Shown here piece by piece: positions 26,101 to 41,100 of a stretch of 64,000 nt of DNA. Source of the stretch: Casuarius casuarius. Taxonomy: Eukaryota > Chordata > Aves > Casuariiformes > Casuariidae. The stretch's first letter is position 1. Every line of letters starts with the position of its first letter. A model generated the notes under the pieces. The model saw only the letters and a program-made list of their open reading frames with translations. It had not been told where the DNA came from and searched no databases. The position numbers and the translations under genes were made by a program. Location: contig PTFA01000081.1 of NCBI GenBank assembly GCA_003342895.1, forward strand, positions 665,167 to 729,166, read 5' to 3'.

Positions 26101-29100
26101 TTTTCAGAATTCTCCTACCCTCCTCTCCTCAATTCCCCAAACACGGCTGATGTTTTCTTATTTCACACTTGGTACACAATGTTATTTTGCTATAGCCCTC
26201 TTACAGTCCATTTTGCTTTTGCCAGTTGTAAGGTCATCCAGGACCAAGAAAATAATGCAATGATATTGCCTACATAGCCAGACTAAATTGAGACTTTTCA
26301 CCTTTTTAAATATCTAGTGCTAGAGAAGGTTGCTAAATTGAGAGCCTTTAAGAGTACAGTCCTACTTATTTGCATACAAAATAGGCAGCAAGAGTTTGGG
26401 GCCTTCTGTTCACCACTTTCAGACATACTTAAATCGCAATCCAGGATACTTCCAACAGCAAAAGAGAAGGCCACAGAGAGTGTGCTCTCTGGAGAGGTTT
26501 AATACAAGTAGCCAACTGCTGCTACTGTTTATCCATCCTAAGGCAATTTTCAGGTTATTTCCATCTTTTTCCACACTGAAAGTGGTGACACTCTTTTCCC
26601 ATATACTATTCTACTGTGAATCATCTACAAAACCAGACATATTAAAAGTTAAAAAGTTACTTACCACTTTTCCCAAAAGGGTCATCTTTGAAGGGATCAC
26701 CTGTTTAAAAAAAAAAAAAAAAGGCAACCTGTAGCTTTTTTTAAACCATAAAACATATACTGAGGTGAAGTCTCTTAGAATACAAACTCATTTCTACAAC
26801 TAGAATTTAGCAACTCACTCAGAGGAGTAGCTTCACTAATTTCAGGAGAACTACAAGAGCTGGTGTTAGACAAAACAAATGTTCATCAAGTAGCTTATTA
26901 CACTGAAGTACACACTAAAGCAGCCACTTCAAAGATGCACCTGTGTAGCTCTCATTAGTAAACACGCACACTGTGCAGTATTAACCACCACAGTAACCCA
27001 AGCTAACCACCGATAGAAGCTTAGTCCCGGATCTGATAATTCTCGCAGGCACCATGGATGGCAGCTCTTACTTTTAGGTGTTCATTCTGTACTGGCAACA
27101 TTGTCCCAGTTGCGTCAGTCATACTCCCTAATGCCACGTGGACATGTTAACTCGTAGCTATTGGCACCTAACCCTGAACATACAGGGCACAAAGCCCAAA
27201 GACTGACTACTAACAGACATACCTTTCTCCTCAGAAAGAAAGGCTGTGTCATTGGCTGTAAGTAGAACCACATCAGTATAAGCACATAACCAAATACAAT
27301 CTGCATGGAGGCATTCAAGCTAAAAGTGTTTNAAATTACAGTTTAATTTACTTATTTAAATAAACCTGCACACTGACACACATTCAGAAGCCAAGTCATC
27401 CTAAGTGAATTTAGCTTATTTTCCTTCTGAAGAAATCTGAGCTAAACTGATTAGACCATCTTGATTCTGAAAGAGACCATCTTGATTCTGAAAGTATGTC
27501 AAGGCATATTAATGTGGCTTAAAACATCTGCTCTAGCAGTTAGTCCACATTAACTCCTCTTCTCCCACACTCCAAGTGTCTCCATGCAGACCACTCCTTC
27601 CGACATAAAATCAGAGCAACAGCATTCGTAAGTGTTGAGTTCTTAAAATAAAGCACAGCACTTGCACAAGATGAACAGATGGTGCAGTTCCACATACCTT
27701 TTTCCGAGTGCCAAACTCACCGTAAATAGGCCACAGCCATTCATTCTCAACCACCCACACCCTCCCCACATCACAGCTCACTGAACCCTCAGTTGAGCTG
27801 TTTGTGATCTGTGCTGTAAATGAGATGACTGACATGAAATGCATCACAAGTATGCCTGCACCTTCGATATCAAATGCAACCTCAGGGCTGGGCTGGGGGA
27901 ATACTCAGGAAGCGCAGTGTGGGAAAACTGTCATGTGGGAAAACTGCAGAGCTCACAGCTAATAAGGAAGTGCAGATGAAGGAAGCAGAAAACACCCTGG
28001 GACCCTCATTTCTAGTTTTGTGAGGCTACTGGTTCCACACTCTTGTCACTCAAACACCTTCACATTTACTCTAAAAAGACCAGTTCCAAGGTGTAGATTA
28101 GTTTGACATATATATGTTCAGACAAAACACCTTTCTGCAAATCCATACTTAGAAAAGTTTACTTACTGCCAACAAAAGGGTCAGATTGGAAGAAGTCTAA
28201 GCTGGCTTCAGAAACCAGATCAGGTAATGGATGAGATTCAGCATCGAATGGATCTTCCTGGGTAATGTGAAAGTAGTAAGAGAAAAAAAATGAAATTTTT
28301 AAAGATGCAGAGGAGGGAAAACACGTATCTCATGTCTTTCTTTTTAGCTTTAAGAAACTACTAAATGTTAATAAAAAAGCAACTGGAATTCTATATAATT
28401 CATCAATGGGCATCCAAAATATTTCTCAACAGCAATCTGCTATGTGAGATAAAGTGTTTTCATGACATCATGTTTCAATGAAAAACAGTAAGAAAATGAT
28501 CATTTGATTTACATGATGGTCATAGACTAGCACAGAAGTAACAGACAAGATGTAAACCTGGAGCAATTTAACAATGATTTTTAGTTTAAGTTTTCCCTCC
28601 ATCAAATCTGAACAAACTCACTATTTTTGTAACAGCTGCAGCTGGGGTCTCTTTCTCTTCTTCCACAGCAGCTTCTATTGTTTCAGGACTATTTCTTATC
28701 TACATAAGGATAAAAGCAATTCTGCATATATTAAAAAACAAAAAACCCACCATTCTTTATATCAAAGAGTTAAAAATAATACTAAAGGATATTCTACCTC
28801 AAGAAATTCATAATTATTATAGAACATACTGAAACATTCCATGAACCCTGTGAAAGTCAATAAAAAAATATCAAGAGTCTACTTGGACATAAGGAGGGAC
28901 ATTCATTAAGCAGGAATGATTTTCCATATTATTTGTCATTCTGTTCTTATTGCATCAACTGGAGACAGCTGCTCTCCTTAACATCAAATACACTATTAGA
29001 CTTAAAACTATTTTATGCATTTGTTTCCAAAGCAAGAGGCCCTGTTACCACTTTCCATCCAAGTGAAATTTGCCTCCTCTCCTGATAATCAACTTTCAGA

Positions 29101-32100
29101 TCAATGCAATATAGCTCCTCAGAGTAACACCACTTGTGCAAGTGTTTAAAAACAAAACAATCAGTCTTGATCCACTTTTAACATATTCCAACTTCACAGC
29201 TGCATTACATCATGATCAAGCAGGCAAAACACTTTACTCACTGGAGACGCATTGTTAATTTGTTCGTCTTCTGCTAAACTTTCCCTTTCAGCATTCTCAT
29301 TAAGGTTAGCAGTTTCACTGCTGCTGTTGCTAAGACTAGAATGATCCGCAGTTCCATTAACGAGTATATTATGTGGCTGGGAGTGCCAACTAAATTGGTT
29401 ATTTTCCAACTCTTTCAGCTCAAGAAGTTTTGTTTGCACCTGTAAACAGACATAAATGTATACTTATTAGTATGGCAGCGCACAGAAACTAACATATGAC
29501 CTTCTCCTCTCAAATGTAAAGAGAAAGGTATAAATATGAAATTATTATTTTCCAAAACAAAATAACAACAAAACTGTGTTCCTTCAAATCAAAGGATAAA
29601 TTTGAGAGATGAGCACAAGTCTATCTTAAAAGAGATTTAATTTGGGGAAGGACATCCCTGAGAACCTTCTTACTGCCAAGGAAACAGACCATCATCGACG
29701 ACATCAAAACCTGTTCCTTTGTTTCCACTCAAATTCATAAGGAGAGTTGCAAAACTTTTCTTCCAGGTTTTTACAATTATGGGATTACAATCGCTTTAAA
29801 CTCTGTAAATTAAAAAGGCTGCCTTATCAGAATGCTTGTCTTCCAAGAAGGAAAATAAGTTCATTATCTTCTCCCACATAATTTTTCTACAAAATCCACA
29901 GTTTATCTTCCTAAGCAGAGAGCTACATCCACACATTCTTACTTCACCAACACACCTAAACAGGGCCTCGCAGCAAACATTTACACTTACAACCATGCGG
30001 CGAGTTATGAAGGAACTATTGAATTTTGCAGACAATGCAGAAGAGGGAACATGGGTCAGAGGAAGAGGTGTCTAAATCTCACTGATTTCTAAGTCAGTCG
30101 CCTAGAGGCTGAGAACCTAAATCCCCTTAAAACTAACTAAATAAAAGGGATTTTCATTGCTTTGCCCATATCACACAGAAATCAAGTAGTAGAAAACACC
30201 TGGTATCTTTCAAATGCACTGACCTCAGATCAACCATTAGATAATCCTGCCTAAAGCACCAAAGTACCTATTGTTGAGCCTATTTGTGAGCCAAGAGCAG
30301 TAAAACCAAGAGTAACAATGTAAAACTCATCCAAAAAGCTAAAAAAGGGTTTTGGTACAGACAAGTATAACCAATCACTTATAATACCTGCCTCAAATCT
30401 GTTCATCTCAAGTACTTCTTGCTAATATGCAGAAATATTGAAACAGCACAATTTTNTCTACCTCTGATGAAAAAAATGGAAAATCCATTTGTTTGCTTCT
30501 CAGTCTCTACATCTCAAAGTAGAATTTTTAAATTATGAATATGTTATAAATCTTTTCAACAGGAAAAAATAGTGTTCTCGCATGAACAATAGAAGTTTTA
30601 AGAAAAAACTTTGTTAGCAAATTACCATGAAGTCTGTGAAATGACTGACCCAAAAATCAACCATTTCTAGGGTTCAAAATCAATAGAACGGCATTAAAAA
30701 AAAAAACTGATAATGAAAATAAAGACTCTGGCTAATATATTAGAAGACAGCTGGCAAGTCAGAGTAAGAAAAAGAAGTGGTGAGGAAAGGGTGTGCAAGC
30801 TAATGCATCAGTTACTGCATATAGGAGCAAAAATGTTCCTTTAACATGACAGCAGACACTTCAAAGTACAGTTCTGTGCATAAAACCCAGTGCAGTCATC
30901 TCTGTGCTTTTAAGTATCTAGTCTCCATCCAATTTACTCTTACATTCNGCTTACTTTCTTCATTCAACAATGCTCAAATAAAACGTTATTGGGAATTTTT
31001 ACATTGAAATCACATCAACTAAAGGAATGGCAGAGAGTATGCCCCAGGCCATGGCTGGGGAAACAAAGCTTAGATAACTACTGGACATAGTGAATTTAAA
31101 CCAGTGTTATCCATTTCTCNTTTGTTATGTTAAGACAAATTAAGTATAATGAATTAATCCCTTTTTATTATCAAAACTTGGAGAAATATAACAAAGTACC
31201 ATCCCATGACTTGAGTCAGCCTCTAAAATCTTAACAATCATTAGCACAAAACACATTTGTGAAAGCAACTGAAAGACAGGAGCAAACAACATTAAAGAAA
31301 AGGTAATATTTCTCCTTAAAAATGAACACACACACACACACACACACACACACTCCCCAGACGCATAAAAGGTCAACTAAAATGTTTGTTTTTCAGATTG
31401 CCTTACTGAATTGATTTCCTGTTGTGAATCCTGCAGATGTTGCTGAAGAGGTCCCAGCTGTGCTTTTCCAGACTCTATGCAATGCTCAAGCTCTGCAGTT
31501 TCTTGCTGCAGGCGACTCAGCTCCTCTTGAGCTTTGGATAGTTCATCTTCATATGCTGAAATCTTTGATTCCTGGCTTGTTATTTCACCCTTCAGCACAG
31601 CAATCTGAAGCATGAGCAAGTATGTGAAAGCNAAATCTCAAAAAATACACAACACATCCAGCAAAAACTATTATTTATGACCATAAAAGGCAAAGAAAAA
31701 TAACCAAAGAAAACAAAAACCTCACAGCTAACATGGACATTCAAATCATACCTGAACAAAAGGTCAATTCCCTATTGGCATCAACATGGATATTTCTAAT
31801 ATTGGAAATGTCATTTTATACCACAAGGAAATATTGTAGATTTTTTTTTTTTTTTTTTTTTGGGGGGGGGGGGTGTCTATATGACCCTAAGATGATTTTG
31901 GGGGGAAAACTGACAGAAAAATCAATCTCACAAGTGCTCCTAATTACATCTATAGTTTGCACACAACCTTATGGATCTCACTATATTATTGGCACACCAA
32001 TACTAAATTAGGAAGTCACTGAAATGAGTGACATTCTCTGCTGGTCACAAAATTCAGAAATTCACGATATATTCTTTAATTTTTTTTCCCTCTTTCCTCA

Positions 32101-35100
32101 ACTGTAAGACACTGCAAGACTACTTGCCTCAAACTGAGGCATTTACTTTGCCATGGGTCTGAGCCACTCGGTCTTACCAAATGGGCCTCCTCTGCACACT
32201 TCTGCCTGATATCATTAAGTTGCTCTTCCAACTTAGCCTTCTGCTCATCAAGATCATTAAGGATTTCCTGCGCTTCCTGTTTCTGAGCTTGCAGCTTTTG
32301 CAGATTACTGCTCTCCCGTTTCACTTCATCTTGTAGATCCTGTAATAAAACAGATTTGCTCTGGGTTTGGTGTTTTTTCCTCTCCCTCTTTAGACCACTA
32401 AACTCTGTAGTAATTCTGTAGTACAAATTGCAGTACCAATACCTGATTTCAACAGAGTAAGAACACATATTTCAAAGACTAAAATTTAAAACACATCAGA
32501 AAAGCAAATATTTTAAGGTTTGTATTCTGAGACATAAATACACAGGCTATTTGCTTTTTCTTTATTAAGAAGAATCTCACTGGAATATTGAAGATTATAC
32601 AAAGAGATTAAATGTTTCACCCATAAAGAGGGCCAGCTTTCCATTTTAAATTTAGAAGTTTTCATTGTTCATACTGCTATATCATCTTTCTCCTGTTTTA
32701 GCAATATGTTAACATACTAATTTACTGAGTTCCTTGATAATAATAGAAATCTTTTACTGTGCTCCTTTCCCCCACAAAATATGTATCCAAAGATACAAAC
32801 TTACTGTAGCAGAATAGTAAAGAATAAAATGTGTACATTATCACCCCACATTGTACCCCTTTCAACAGCCTCTCTGCCTCTGATTTTATGCAAGTTATCC
32901 AAGAACTTATTTTCAAGGAACAATACTGGAAAGAAATTCACATTCCATGCATGAAAATATGACATCTTTTAACTCATGAAACAGTGACAATTAGGTATCA
33001 TGTATTTTAAGTACGTAAGTGGCATCATGTGGTAATCAGTTCATTTCTGAGCAACAGCAATGGTTATACTTTAACAAACTGCAGAGATAACACTAGGAAA
33101 AAAAGACAAGAATTCAAGAAGAGAAAAGAACAGTCAAGAGGAAGAGATAATACAGGGAGATCAAAAAGACTGATACGAAAGGAGAAGTATTAGATGAAAA
33201 GAGAAGGTTGCAGCCTTTCAGGAAAATATGGTAACTGAAGGAAGAATCATGAGTTTAAAAAAAGAGAGAGAAAGAAAAACAGAATAGAGATTAAAGAAAA
33301 TTTAGAAGAAAAGAAATCCTAAGGAGGATAAGAAAACCAGCTGAAGTGAATTTTTGATTACATACAAACACTCTGCTGTTCTAAGCTAGAGATTCCTTGC
33401 CCTTTTTAATTATTTGTTTTGGTGAATGAGATAGTTTATCCACATGTGTTGACACCTCCAGACAATCAGCAGGACAAAAAAAATAAATATTGTCAAATTT
33501 TGTACAAGACAAACAGATAAGTACACACTGCTGCAGTCAAGCACTAGGCAAATGGGGAACCTCAAGACAACTGACAACTGGGACAGAACATCTAAAGAAA
33601 CAGTATATCTTTTAATACTTAAGGTCTTCAAATCAGAAGTAGAGGCTTTTATGAAAAAATCCAAAAACAAATTATAAGGTTCAGTAAAGGTAAAGTAGTA
33701 AAGTAAGTAGTTAAAATTATGTGACTGATGTTGTACAGTAGTCAGACTAAATGACCTGCTGATTATTTCTAATCTATGAAAAATCAACACACGCGCAGCT
33801 TTGACAGCAGCCAGTGGCCTGGCTAATTGGGAGACTGTCTTGATAAATTTGTCTTAAATCACTTTGAGAAATGAGTTATCAGCTGACACCCAACATAAGC
33901 ATCAGGGTGAAAAAGTAACAGCTTAAAGAAATCTTACAGTCTCCTTTTTTCTAGAAGAAGCAAGCATTTACATACACACAAGCTAAATATAGATCACCCC
34001 AGACTTGCTACATCCTCCTTGAATCCTAATGTCTGTCCTAGGCACAGCAGTTGGGTCACTGACTCAATCTGACAGCTCCCAGAAAAGAAATTCATGTTCA
34101 CACGGCTGCCCCAGAAGTAATAACAGGTGAGACTAGATATAGTATACAGAATTAGAGGTAATGCCCAAAGATATATCTTCATAAAATAAACAAGACTCTA
34201 ATTAAACTTTGATTTCAAATAACACCCTCTGCACAGGAAAAAGGCATCTTACCACTCAAGCACTCAATGAGATCCCATATTCAAGCAATTAATATATTTG
34301 AGATGGTACAAAAAGTAGCGTTTTTATGGTAATAGCGATCTTCATATTAGATTTACAATCTTGATAACTCTCCATGCTAATGTAGTATACGACAAGGAAA
34401 TCTCTAAAGATCTGTGTTTCCACATAAGGACAGACAATGGATTTAATAGCGTGCCAGGCTGTTCTTGATGATATAATTCAAGTGCTAAGAGCCTTCAAGT
34501 TGGAAGAAGCACAGACGAGTCAAACTCAACCAACTTTCTAATGGCTTTGGTGCACTGCAACAAATAAAGAATAGGGAAAACCCAGTGCAGAGATGCACAC
34601 TCAGGGCATAAGCCTGTTTTTAAGAAAACTGAGGCCAATAAGGAGACCAAAAGGCTAGAAAGGAAGACCAGAAGCATTCTGGGCTCCTTGAAAGGAGACT
34701 TAATCCTGAAATACCTTTCAGAGAGGAGAATAGCCCTGAAACAGGATCTCCTATGCAGATATATTCTTCCATAGTTCTGAACATATATTATGTTCTGTTT
34801 ACTAATCATATGCATTTGCTCTAAACATCTCTTTACAAAAGTTCTAATGTCCCACTGAAGAGCAAAACATAGACCTTTTGACTTAGTATCAGTGAAATTA
34901 TGCGAACCATGCCGTAGTTGTTGGGAATTCCAGGAATACTCATTTCTGAGTCTTGGCAGCTAGGCTGATAAGCCATACACATGCACGTGAGGTGCCAGAT
35001 GGACAATCAGAACCTCACGGCTGGGGCNGGGAGGCCTCTGCTTGCGGCAGTGGCTAGCTGCTAAGGAGCACTGTGCTCCAACACCTGCATCTAGCAAAGC

Positions 35101-38100
35101 AGCTTGGTAAATGAAAGAAGCTGAGTGAGGGAAATGAGAGAAAAAGGGGACAGTCAGGTAAAGGCACTTACAGATTTTACTTGATGTATGTTCAAAAACT
35201 AACATTTTAGTAATACGTTAACTCTGTAAAACCCAAAGTTCTCTACTTTGAAAGAACATTTCATATCCAAGATTATTACTCCAGCATTTATGAGAGAATG
35301 CTGATCCAATCACAGAACAAGCTAGGGAAATGGTACCTTAGAAGCTCCCCAATTTTTGTTTCTGTATGCTTAACTTTATAAAAGAAAAAGAAAACAAAAA
35401 CAAAAACACTTGATCATTGCTGCTAAAGCGTTGATATTTTAATAAAACCATTGGTATGCCATGTTTTCCCTGCAACTCTACATTTGCTCTTTATTTACAT
35501 AGTAAATAAAATATTTTATACAGAAAAAAATTATTTTTCCTCTCATAGAATTGGTTCAACTCATCACAAGTTGTGGATATTTGTGAGGTTATAATTAGCG
35601 TCCATGGAAGTAATCCCAGCATCACAAACCCCGGAGAAAGACGCCACTAAATTAGCCTTATCAGAGGTGGCAGATTAGAACATGGTGGCTTCGTACACCA
35701 TCTTTAAAAATGCCACTATTAGAAAAGAACAGAAGACAAAAGGATGATGTAAAGATATTCCTAGTCTGTTACCAACATTTTCTGAAGTTCTGGAAAGTTT
35801 CACCAAACAGGTCCTCCAACATTAAGGAGTAAGGAGGAGATAAAAGGCCACCAACTCAAATAAATGCTGCAGCCATATCCCATTTGATGCTGATGGTTTG
35901 TCATTTTTTCCAATAAGCCAGTAACAGACTGTCCCTTCTCTGCAGACTGACAGAACTCGACATTTAACAAGGGACAAATCGCTTGTGTGATCACTAAGAG
36001 GTTAAGGGCGTATGACAATTGCTTCCACTGCGCTGGGTACAATGGTTTCATTGATTCCGTGATGCAGCTGACTATCAAACACTAGATGACAAACACACAC
36101 AGAGATCACACTAACACTGTAACGTTTTAGGCCTTCTAAAGCAGGAATTAGATCTAAGGCTTTTGATTTAGCTTTACACACCTTTTGTGAAAAAGATGCC
36201 AGAGAACAACCTTCACATGAACACACATACAGATTCCAGAGCAGACTAACAGAATTATNGTGTACGCACATCAAACAAGAATACCAGTAAGACTTTTTAA
36301 TAGCCTGAAAAGGTAATCTGCATAGTGGGGAGGGGAATGATCACTGCGGGCATGGACAGAAATCACAGACACGGGCAACTTCTGTATGCATTTCTTCAGT
36401 TGCTGTAGCTGGCTGCCATTGTGACTAACAGGCCAGCATTAGATTATCTTCCGAAAGGTCACACTATTAATTATCATCCAGGCTTGAAAGATATTAAATA
36501 GTCAAGCACAAAATTCACAACAGTGGTAACACATAGGCTTTTTTTTCCCTGACCCAAAGTAAAATGCAGCAACCTTGCATTATTTACTCTTAACTAAATA
36601 ATTCATTTTCCACTGCTATTCTTAAAATAAGTCTAGATGATCACATATCACACTGAAGGGTTTTTTTTCCTTAATGCAGCAACACCAGCTGCTTTTGCAG
36701 CTTATCATTTAACTGAAATACTGCTTTGCAGCATTTAATTCAGGGCTAGTCTGTTAGCACCCTAAACACTGATGTTGACTACCTAATTTTTAATTCATTT
36801 GAAATACTCAGGAAATTCAAATTTTCTAATATTCTGGAAAGTTCAATATCATCCTTTTAACTAAAAATAAAATAAGTCCTGTTTTTGAATTCACTTACTT
36901 CAGGCAAAATTAACTTGAGGTAAAATCATTCTCCCAAGCTGGCAATTACTGTGACTTAAACAGCCTCATGTACAAGTCCATTTAATTCAACCACTTAGAG
37001 TTTATTAATTTGCAGTATTAGTGTCTTCTTCAGTTTTAAATACACATTACATACATTTGCTTTGATTTAGAACTCCATACAGGCTACACATCTTAAGAGT
37101 TCACATATTTATATAAATAAACACCCCCACCAACACACATTCATATAAAAAATACACTTCAAAGAATACCCTTTTTCTTAGCCATCACTAAATAAGTGAT
37201 GTGATCTTAAGATTCAGTAATCCCACTGCCATTAAAGCACCACATGGTTCAATATCAGATAGCTGAGCAATAATTCTGTGTCTTATTTACCTGGACCTCA
37301 CTTGTCCTCTGTTTGATGGCATCTTCCTTCTCCTTCAGGTCTTGCTCTACATTATTCTTTTCCCTAGAAGACCAGCAAACAATGCAAGAATACTTAAGAA
37401 CATCAGCTACAGCAGGTACAGTTATCCAGCTTCCTAAACCTGTATCTCTCTTTAAATACATAGTGAAACATTAAACACAGAAAAGATGTAGAGGATTTCT
37501 GCTTCCCAAATTATTTACAAGACAGAAGCCTACATAAGTGTTCTGCATTAAAAAAAATGTCTTTTCACCCAACTGCACTTCAGTGATAAGAATGGCTCAA
37601 AAATGGAAGGGGGCGGGAGGGAGAAATCAATGAAATACCGTCTTCAGTGATCTCACTGTTGCTATGGAGCACTTGCCTAATGAAAACTGCTGGGAAAAGT
37701 GGGAGGGATTGCATCAGATTCTGTCTATTAACCCCTGCAAACACAGTAATTCCTGTGCTGACAGCAGCTAGAAAACATTTCCAGGAGGCCAACCTAGCTG
37801 ATTAATTAACCTTGCCTATCAGATTTTAGATATATTTGTGGGTAAGCTCAGTCAGAAGAGACATTAGATTGCCACAATCAGTATGTGCTTAGACTCCATA
37901 CATAGTTATTTGCTGTGTCATGTCAAGTCTGTCCCTACAGATGTTTATTCAAGCTTAAAAGTGATTACTGCTGACAGAGGAATTATCACCAATAAATTCT
38001 TGACAGTCTAAGATAACAATAGCTTTAAGAAAGAAAAAAACCCACACAACTTAGAAATGTCTCTGTTAATTAAAAAAAATTGTTTCTCTGGACAGTATAC

Positions 38101-41100
38101 ACATTTTTCCTTTCACAGGTGCAGAAAAGCACTAGGCTCTACAGTTATAACAGTAGCTTTTTTATCAGTCAATTATTCTCTATGCAGATGCTTACTTTTA
38201 TTAAAAATGTCATTATTAAATTAATGCACATATTAAAAGTTAACATTTGTGCTATGATGGTAAACCTAACTTATTTAACTGAAATACCATAGTGAAAAGC
38301 CGTCAAATGATATTACTAAAAGATCATTAAAATTAAGGCAATTTTGTATTTTAATAGTCAAAGCATAGTAATCGATACAAAACTATTAAATGAAGTTAAT
38401 TTTATTATTTACCCTTATCTAATAAGAAATAGACCATTTCTGTCCCCAAAGTCAAGCGGGTCTGCTCTACAAAAGTTCTCTTTATTTTGCTAAACTGTAT
38501 ACAAAGGTAAGATTAAAAAAAATATATCCTGGTGTCACTGTCCTTAAATGAACATTTGTTCTGAAGAATAATTACGGTGTATTATATTCTGCCCTTGTTT
38601 ACTCCAGTATCTGATTAAAGAGTGTCTTGCAGCGTGCCCAAAAGACCAGTATTCGCTGTGTAATTTTACTTGGATATTTAAAATGTTGCAATAGGGAGCT
38701 GAAACAAGTTCTATTGATTTTGTCTTCCTTAACTTTCCATTAACAANGGGTCTCAATCCCAGCAAAGCACTCTGACGGATCTAAATACAAGTCAGGTTGA
38801 AAAATACCTTCAAGCCCTCAGACACATGTTAAGCACAGCAANTATTCAGGCATATTATTCCTGATAAAAGATAGAATAATTGACTTGTACTAGGTAAACA
38901 CATACTTGTTTTGTTTTTCCAGCTAAGGTATGAAAACTGAAAGGAAACANATACAAGCAGGTACATGTGACTTTATATACAGCTCTTCTATAGTACTGTC
39001 ACTGATGTGCCTAAGAGAGTATCAGAGGTGAAGCCCACTTCCCTGTTATTTCAGCAGACGTCGAGTACCAAAGCCTTGGAACCTGGACATAAGTAAGCAA
39101 ATAGCAGGCTCCCATACCCACCCCCACATTTTGGCCACAAAGGCCAAAATGCAAACAAGCAATTAACTGGAAAGATTGAGTGAAAGAATTATAGTCAGAC
39201 AGAACAAGAAAACTCCAAGCAGTGGTCTTGGGCAAAGGAAAGCAAGTTGAAGGTATACAGTCTGCAGTTATCCGTTCCCCCCCACCAAACAGTAATGCAC
39301 CTTTGTTTCAAAAAAGACAACACNGAGACCTACTTAATTCACTAATTCTTCTGAATGCCTCCGTTTCTTTTACAAACTATCTGGTATACCCCTGTAGGAA
39401 TGCTCAGCAACTGAAAAAACCAAAAACAAGCAACAAATGATCGATTTATTGGATATGACAGACTTCCTGGCTCAAAAAGCCCCATACGATACCAGCACTC
39501 AAAGAAAAAAAAAAATAAAAACAAGACAAACAACTTCTGGCCTTGCCAACAAAGGACATTTGTAACCAACTTCAATCAATTTATGAAGACAATACAGTTT
39601 NCCTACATATTTTAATAGGAATCAGGTCAGGAGAACCTCATACCAAATAAATTAAAAGCGATTACTTAAAGTTTCTCCAGCATAGATACTTCATGATTTA
39701 TAAGCAAATAATCACAGTAAATCCAGAAATTTTATACTAATTTGTGAATGGAGTATAATCATTTGTGAATGGGAGTCAGTGTATTACAAACATTTGTTAT
39801 AGCTTACAATTGAAGAGTCTCAAGTCCATTGATGCATTCAGGCCAAATATAAAACAACTCTGTCCAGGCTTATTCATTGCCAACACTCAGAACCATATTA
39901 GCTACAAAAGCTAAAAAGATTCATAGTTCTTTTCTATAATAAATGACCGATGACTGGAGACAGGGCTGGTAGCATCATCTACACTCACAGCTGCCCAACA
40001 TTCTTACTTTCACATACTTCTGTAAGTCTGGAAATTCATACTGCAGTACTTCAGTTTCACAATGCCGGAAGGAAAGGTCTAGGTTTGCCTAGTTTCTCCT
40101 CCCTTTCTTTCCTTCCCACCACTTTTTTCAGCTACAACAGCTCAGTTACTTCCAAGACAGAGGTTAGAAGAAAGCATCTAGCATACATTAAAATTCTTAT
40201 CACTGCTTTGCTAAGAAGCTGTAGATCCCTGAACTTTGAAAAAAAAGATCTGATGTCANTGCCTAGCAAGGAGAGGTTGCTCTGTTTTTCTGGGGACACT
40301 CTGCCATTTCCTTACTTTTGAGAGACTGACTTAGCTTTACAGTCCTTTTAAACTGGCTTGTACTTAAGTCAGTATAACTGTTGCTGTCCAACACACATGA
40401 AGGACAGCAGCTCTGGAGAGATGTATGAAATTAAGCTCAACTACTTACATGCTTAGAGAAGTGTGGTATTGTTCAAGCTGAAGAATTCCAACTCATTAGT
40501 GGGTCATAGCTAGCTTTGAATGCACAAAAGCAAAGCATGGTTGCTGGGGAACAAAAAGCGGTTTTATGGCCCAAATGGAATATTAAGAACATCTGGTCTA
40601 GCCTCCCACAATACTGATCAAAAAAGAGCTTCACAGACAGCTTTCTAAAAATATACTGCAACGGAAACAGAATTTAGAAGCCTTCTGAAGAAAGCAGCAG
40701 TGCTGACAGGCTCAAAATGATGCAGATTCCACAACACCCCTAGGCAAATCACTGGGGAATTGCCATCACTAGTAAGTGTTATTTTGTTCCTCATTTGATT
40801 CTCAAGCTTCATCTTCCTGATATGATGTTTTTTTATTGAATCAGATTAAAAACTATTGGCTATCAGATATATTTCCATCCTGTAAACTGGTGAGCCACAA
40901 ACACATCATTTCCGAGTTTTTTGCTCAGTCTTTCAGAACCATGTTTTCCAGACACTATCATTCTTCTGATTATCTTATTTGCTCCTCTGCTATTTCAGGT
41001 TAGGTGGGGATTTTGTTTGTTTGTTTTAAATGCACACTTCAAAAATGGATCCCAGATTCTATTACTGAGCCTCATAAATGCAGCTCTCATGGATACATCT

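Noticed and set aside
33410..33790. 126-codon minus-strand open frame next to the purine-rich tract
   Set aside because: Phe/Leu/Ser-rich translation is what U/C-rich sequence gives by chance; no domain or splice sites.
34495..34815. 106-codon minus-strand open frame in EPS15 intron 13
   Set aside because: Same strand as EPS15 but no flanking splice sites and no similarity to EPS15 or any known domain.
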